Below are positions 60,656-64,000 of a DNA stretch of 64,000 nt, in pieces. Positions within the stretch are counted from its first letter, which is position 1. The number at the start of each line of letters is the position of its first letter. The DNA is from Rhodospirillaceae bacterium UBA6219 (GTDB lineage: Bacteria; Pseudomonadota; Alphaproteobacteria; Rhodospirillales; Magnetospirillaceae). The translations under genes were made by a program, and so were the position numbers. The DNA lies in assembly GCA_002435715.1 (NCBI GenBank), contig DISD01000050.1, positions 27,855-91,854 of the forward strand. Direction: 5' to 3'. The notes below the pieces were generated by a model. That model was not told where the DNA came from. It searched no databases and worked only from the letters and a program-made list of their open reading frames with translations.

Positions 60656-61726
60656 TCAACGCGGCTGCGTCAGCTTCGCCCGCAAATCCTCGGCAAAGCT
60701 TGCCGCCACAATCGGCATGGCATCGCTGAACGCCACCCCGTCCTTGGGCCGCATCATCCAATCATGCGAGCCGGGCTGGCGCCAAAACACCCAATCGTAG
60801 TTTCCCTGTTCCGGCACGGCCCAATCGGCGGTGACGACACGCACATTCCTGAACAATCCCGATCGCGACAGGAACGCCCCGGCCCGGCGATCCAGGAAGC
60901 GTTGAAAGGCGTCCATGCCCGGCACGGCGTTCTGCCAGGTGGCGTCGTTTTCAAGCCCCGCCGTGAAGCCCCGGCTGTCACGCGGCAACACCACCAAGGC
61001 GGTGCCAGCCAAGACAGAGGTCGTGGCCACCACCTGTTTCTCGTCTTCGGCCAATTGACGCTCGAAGGCCGCGCGCAAGCCCCGCACGCCGGTATATTCC
61101 TTGCCGCGATAGCTGTACAGAACCCCGCCATCCACCATCGTCGCGCTGAGATAGTCCATGTCGCCGGCCAATTCGGTCATCGCCTTCTTGACCGCTTCGA
61201 CGAAGGACTGGGCGTTGGGCGCGACCAAAAGACGCAGCATCCGTCCTTGCGAATCCTTCAGCCGCCAGCCGCTTTTCGACCGATACAGCACGAAATCACG
61301 CCCCTGCGGGGTGGTCTCGCGCAGCAAGGTGGTTTCCACCGCGAAATCAGCGAACAGGCCGGACCGGCGCAAGGCTTCGAGGCGCCATTCATCAAGACGA
61401 TGATAGAAACGCCCGACCCCCTGTTCGTTGTCGTCGGCATCCGGCAACACCACCCGCAGGGTTTTGTCCGAAGGTTTTTCCTCGGCGAGGATGGCGTCAA
61501 TCTGCGCATTCATCTCGGCCTCGAGGGCGGCGTGCAAGGCCGTTTCGTCGGTGTAGAAGCGGCCCATCCATTGGTAACGATCGACGCCCCCGGGCCGGTC
61601 GTAGCCCAACATGGCGACGTTTCCCACACTGCGCGGTTCGACCACAGGGGCATTCGGTTGCTCGGCGCAGGCCGCCAGGGCTGCGGCCAGGAAAAGGGCG
61701 GCCAGATGCCTGGTGATAGTCGTCAT
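60656..61726 (-). CDS. Lipoprotein with internally repeated unit, function unknown (copy 1)
   Basis: A 356-residue lipoprotein: signal peptide with lipobox ALAAC (Cys20). The protein contains two related segments, about 88-157 (LRVVLPDADDN..LEALRRSGLFADFAVETT..RDFVLYRSKSGW) and about 241-325 (ALVVLPRDSRGF..FLSRSGLFRNVRVVTA..YDWVFWRQPGSHDW), sharing the order VVLP, helix-(S/R)SGLF, strand, Y/F-x-W/F-R. Each could fold as an alpha/beta unit. The gene is 15 bases downstream of a clear paralog with the same layout, on the same strand. No known family is recognised. It probably lies on the periplasmic face of a membrane. Confidence 0.85.
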   Translation of the reverse strand: MTTITRHLAALFLAAALAACAEQPNAPVVEPRSVGNVAMLGYDRPGGVDRYQWMGRFYTDETALHAALEAEMNAQIDAILAEEKPSDKTLRVVLPDADDNEQGVGRFYHRLDEWRLEALRRSGLFADFAVETTLLRETTPQGRDFVLYRSKSGWRLKDSQGRMLRLLVAPNAQSFVEAVKKAMTELAGDMDYLSATMVDGGVLYSYRGKEYTGVRGLRAAFERQLAEDEKQVVATTSVLAGTALVVLPRDSRGFTAGLENDATWQNAVPGMDAFQRFLDRRAGAFLSRSGLFRNVRVVTADWAVPEQGNYDWVFWRQPGSHDWMMRPKDGVAFSDAMPIVAASFAEDLRAKLTQPR

Positions 61727-61741
61727 CGTCTTCCCCCTTTC

Positions 61742-62920
61742 CTAGCGTTCGTAGATCCGGGGAACCAGACCGTCGACCATCGACCCCGCCGGGTCCTCGG
61801 TGGCATCCAGTTCGGGATCGGGGGGCGGGGTCAAAGCCTGGGTCAGGGCGGTGGCAAAGCCCTGGGGCTGGGTGTTCAGCATCAAGGTGCCGAAATCGTC
61901 ATCGCGTGAGCGCGCCGACCACACGGACGCGTTGGGTTCGCGCCACAACACCCAATCATATTCGACGGGGACGGCCCCCACTTCGTCGGCGAAAACCGAG
62001 GTCACGTCGGCGAACACTTTCGACGCTTGCAGAAAACGCGCGAACCGCTTGTCCAAGGCCAAGCGATAGGCCTTGCGGCCGCTGTCGATCAATCCGGGAT
62101 TTTCACCGGGCCGCAACAACGAGATGTCAGGGGCATGTCGCGGCAGGATCAACAAAGCCCGCCCGCCCAAGGGCTTGGTGGTCGGCACCACGTGGCCGAC
62201 CAGTTCGGCGTTGACCCGGTCGAAGGCATCCACCAGCGACACCAGATCGGAATATTTCTGGTCGCGGTAGGAAACCATTTCGCCGCCCTTCGGACCGGCG
62301 ACGTTGTGCAGGACGTAAAGATAGGTCGTGTCATTGCGCAACGTGTCCACCGCCCCGGAAACCTTGGCGACGAAGCTGGACAAATCCGCCCCGTTGCCGA
62401 TGGCGATCTGGCGGTCCTCGCCATCGCGCAATTTCCAGATGACGGTTTCATAGCGCATCACGAAATCGCCGCCTTTGGCGACGAACTTGCCCGGCCCGAT
62501 GTTTTCCACCCGCAACGCGGTGAACAAGCTGCTTTGACGCAAGGCTTCGATCCGGGCTTCGGCCAGACGCAAATTGGCGATTTCCGGCACCGTTGCGACA
62601 CTGCGCGGATTGGGACGCAAAATCCGGATGGCGGATTCCACCGACCCCATACGGGGTAAATTGGCCATCTCGGCGGCCACCGCCTTGTCAATGGCGGCGT
62701 TCAATTCGGCGAGGTTGGCATAGGTGTTGCCGTTCCAGCCATAACCGACCAAGGTCTTGTAATTATACTTTTCGCCCACCAGCGAACGGATGTCGGCGGC
62801 GACGTCGTCTTTGGCCGAAGGAGCGGCGGGAACATCCGGGATCAGGTCGTCGATGGCCGATTGGGCGGCGGCGCAACCGCTGACCGCCAAACATGTCGCC
62901 ATCACCAACGCCAAACGCAT
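61742..62920 (-). CDS. Lipoprotein with internally repeated unit, function unknown (copy 2)
   Basis: A 392-residue lipoprotein, started at ATG 62920 with GGGGG just upstream; a TTG at 62932 would add four residues. The lipobox is AVSGC (Cys16). It has the same two-repeat layout as the next gene: about 110-180 (IRILRPNPRS..RIEALRQSSLFTALRVENI..DFVMRYETVIWKL) and about 245-340 (ALLILPRHAPDI..RFLQASKVFADVTSVF..YDWVLWREPNASVW). The linker includes an acidic N-terminal stretch (DDLIPDVPAAPSAKDD). Paralogy with the downstream gene is clear from the shared motifs, although the sequences have diverged. The function is unknown. Confidence 0.85.
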   Translation of the reverse strand: MRLALVMATCLAVSGCAAAQSAIDDLIPDVPAAPSAKDDVAADIRSLVGEKYNYKTLVGYGWNGNTYANLAELNAAIDKAVAAEMANLPRMGSVESAIRILRPNPRSVATVPEIANLRLAEARIEALRQSSLFTALRVENIGPGKFVAKGGDFVMRYETVIWKLRDGEDRQIAIGNGADLSSFVAKVSGAVDTLRNDTTYLYVLHNVAGPKGGEMVSYRDQKYSDLVSLVDAFDRVNAELVGHVVPTTKPLGGRALLILPRHAPDISLLRPGENPGLIDSGRKAYRLALDKRFARFLQASKVFADVTSVFADEVGAVPVEYDWVLWREPNASVWSARSRDDDFGTLMLNTQPQGFATALTQALTPPPDPELDATEDPAGSMVDGLVPRIYER

Positions 62921-63139
62921 ACATGCCCCCAAATCCGCGACCCGATCCCCCGACAGGGATTCCGATCATACACGTGTCGCTGCCATGGGGGCAATCGCCC
63001 CCCTTGGCCCAATCTGTTGCTTACAAATGACAAAGCCAAAGCCATCACCACCGGCATTAAACCGAAAGGGAGACCAAGCCCCCTGTCCCGGCCGTGGTTT
63101 TCCTGTTAAAGGGCACCCATCCTTTAAGGGACGACCGCG

Positions 63140-64000
63140 ATGAACAGCCTGATCAACACCATCCTGCCCGCCGGACGCGCGGCGGTCGAATTGTCGTTAT
63201 TCGTGTTGCTGCCGGTGATGGTGGTGATGCTGTCGATCATGCGGCTTTTGGAAGCCTGGGGGGTGATGGACTGGCTGGTGGCCAAACTGACCCCGGTGCT
63301 GCGCCCCTTCGGCCTGACCGGATTGGGGGTGTTCGCCGCCTTGCAGGTCAGTTTCGTCAGCTATGCCGCGCCGGTGGCGACCTTGGCCATGATGGAACAA
63401 CGCGGCACTTCGGACCGCCATCTGGCCGCCACCTTCGCCATGGTGCTGGCCATGGCCCAGGCCAACGCCGTCTTTCCCATGGGAACCATGGGCTTGCAGG
63501 TGGTCCCGGTGATGCTGATCTCGCTGCTGGGCGGCTTGGTGGCGGCCAGCACCGCCTATCACCTGGCCGGCCGATCCTTGTCCACCGCCGAACAATTCAT
63601 CGACGAAACCCTGCGCCACCCGGTGGCGGAAAACGCCAAGGGGGTTCTGGACGTCATCAACCGCGCCGGGGCCGAGGCGCTGAAGATTGCGCTGGGCACC
63701 ATTCCCATGCTGGTTCTGGCGCTGACCGCGGTGGCCGCCCTGCGTCAGGGCGGCGCCATCGAAGCCCTGACCCGGGCCCTGCCCTTTTTGGATCCGGCCT
63801 TGATCCTGCCCACCTTCACCAAATACCTGGCCGGCGGCACGGCAATGATGGGGGTGATCGACGAACAGGTGCGCAGTGGCCAAATCACCGCTTCCCAGGT
63901 CAATTCCTGGGCGGGCCTGCTGATCCATCCCCTGGACATTCCCGGCGTTGCGGTGTTGATGGCCGCCGGCCCACGGGTGGCCAAGGTGTGGAAACCCGCC
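63140..64000 (+). CDS. Nucleoside-recognition (Gate) domain membrane protein, C-terminus cut by window end
   Basis: From ATG 63140 (with AAGGG upstream) the frame stays open for 287 codons to the window edge. It is a hydrophobic protein with eight or so transmembrane helices of the nucleoside-recognition/Gate family (SpmA/SpmB, YjiH), seen in MVVMLSIMRLLEAWGVMDWL, SFVSYAAPVATLAMM and TFTKYLAGGTAMMGV. These proteins are related to transporters and to spore-maturation proteins; the substrate is unknown. The end is not in the window. Confidence 0.8.
   Translation, partial: MNSLINTILPAGRAAVELSLFVLLPVMVVMLSIMRLLEAWGVMDWLVAKLTPVLRPFGLTGLGVFAALQVSFVSYAAPVATLAMMEQRGTSDRHLAATFAMVLAMAQANAVFPMGTMGLQVVPVMLISLLGGLVAASTAYHLAGRSLSTAEQFIDETLRHPVAENAKGVLDVINRAGAEALKIALGTIPMLVLALTAVAALRQGGAIEALTRALPFLDPALILPTFTKYLAGGTAMMGVIDEQVRSGQITASQVNSWAGLLIHPLDIPGVAVLMAAGPRVAKVWKPA

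Noticed and set aside
1..64000. CRISPR arrays, tRNA or rRNA genes, insertion sequences, prophage
   Set aside because: No regularly spaced repeats, no tRNA cloverleaf pattern in the intergenic gaps, no transposase or phage structural genes were seen.

Overview
The window is about 64 kb of high-GC DNA with tightly packed genes on both strands. Codon usage, the gene families, the ECF41-type sigma factor and the abundance of chemoreceptors and PAS-rich sensor kinases suggest a motile alphaproteobacterium of the Rhodospirillales (Magnetospirillum/Azospirillum-like). This placement is inference from protein character, not from a marker gene: no rRNA, tRNA, CRISPR array, prophage or insertion sequence was seen. 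It looks like ordinary chromosome.

Layout. 1-3.2 kb: start of a polyamine-type binding protein, a membrane-anchored coiled-coil protein, a small Cys-containing protein and a glycogen-debranching enzyme. 3.4-7.6 kb: two chemoreceptors, one soluble and one membrane-bound, sharing an unusual C-terminal domain. 7.7-11 kb: acetyltransferase, small outer-membrane protein, hemerythrin, D-Ala-D-Ala carboxypeptidase and a small membrane protein. 11.2-19.2 kb is a signalling block: a solute-binding protein coupled to a PAS histidine kinase, a split Aer (PAS protein plus receptor), and a partner-switching module (STAS protein opposite a receiver-PP2C-kinase fusion). 20-28.5 kb (minus strand): beta-glucosidase, a Pro-rich membrane protein, a four-PAS histidine kinase, apt, a heptosyltransferase-like protein, gmk and yicC. 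28.7-33.6 kb: a degenerate receiver protein, then MntA-HepT toxin-antitoxin genes overlapping a short-chain dehydrogenase and followed by an exported WD40-caspase protein, closed by a strong terminator. 33.7-36.9 kb: autotransporter-like barrel, then a TetR regulator divergent from a peroxiredoxin-like and a glutathione transferase gene, with a clear operator. 36.9-41.4 kb: a MotA/ExbB-MotB/OmpA-OmpA envelope motor set and suhB. 41.4-46.2 kb: EF-P and its lysylation enzymes EpmB and EpmA, with an EamA transporter and its MarR regulator between them. 46.2-55 kb: XRE regulator, histidine kinase, NsrR, a hybrid kinase with a decayed ATPase domain, a GGDEF-EAL protein and an AspT/YidE-type transporter. 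55-64 kb: VWA lipoprotein, RNase T2, class V aminotransferase, ECF41 sigma factor with its carboxymuconolactone-decarboxylase partner and promoter, septation protein A, two tandem unrecognised lipoproteins built from an internally repeated unit, and the start of a nucleoside-recognition-domain membrane protein.

The strongest candidates for something undescribed are the tandem duplicated lipoproteins at 60.6-62.9 kb, the hybrid kinase with a broken ATPase domain at 48.7-51.4 kb, the HEPN/MNT-dehydrogenase-caspase arrangement at 29.7-33.6 kb, and the C-terminal domain shared by the two chemoreceptors at 3.4-7.6 kb.
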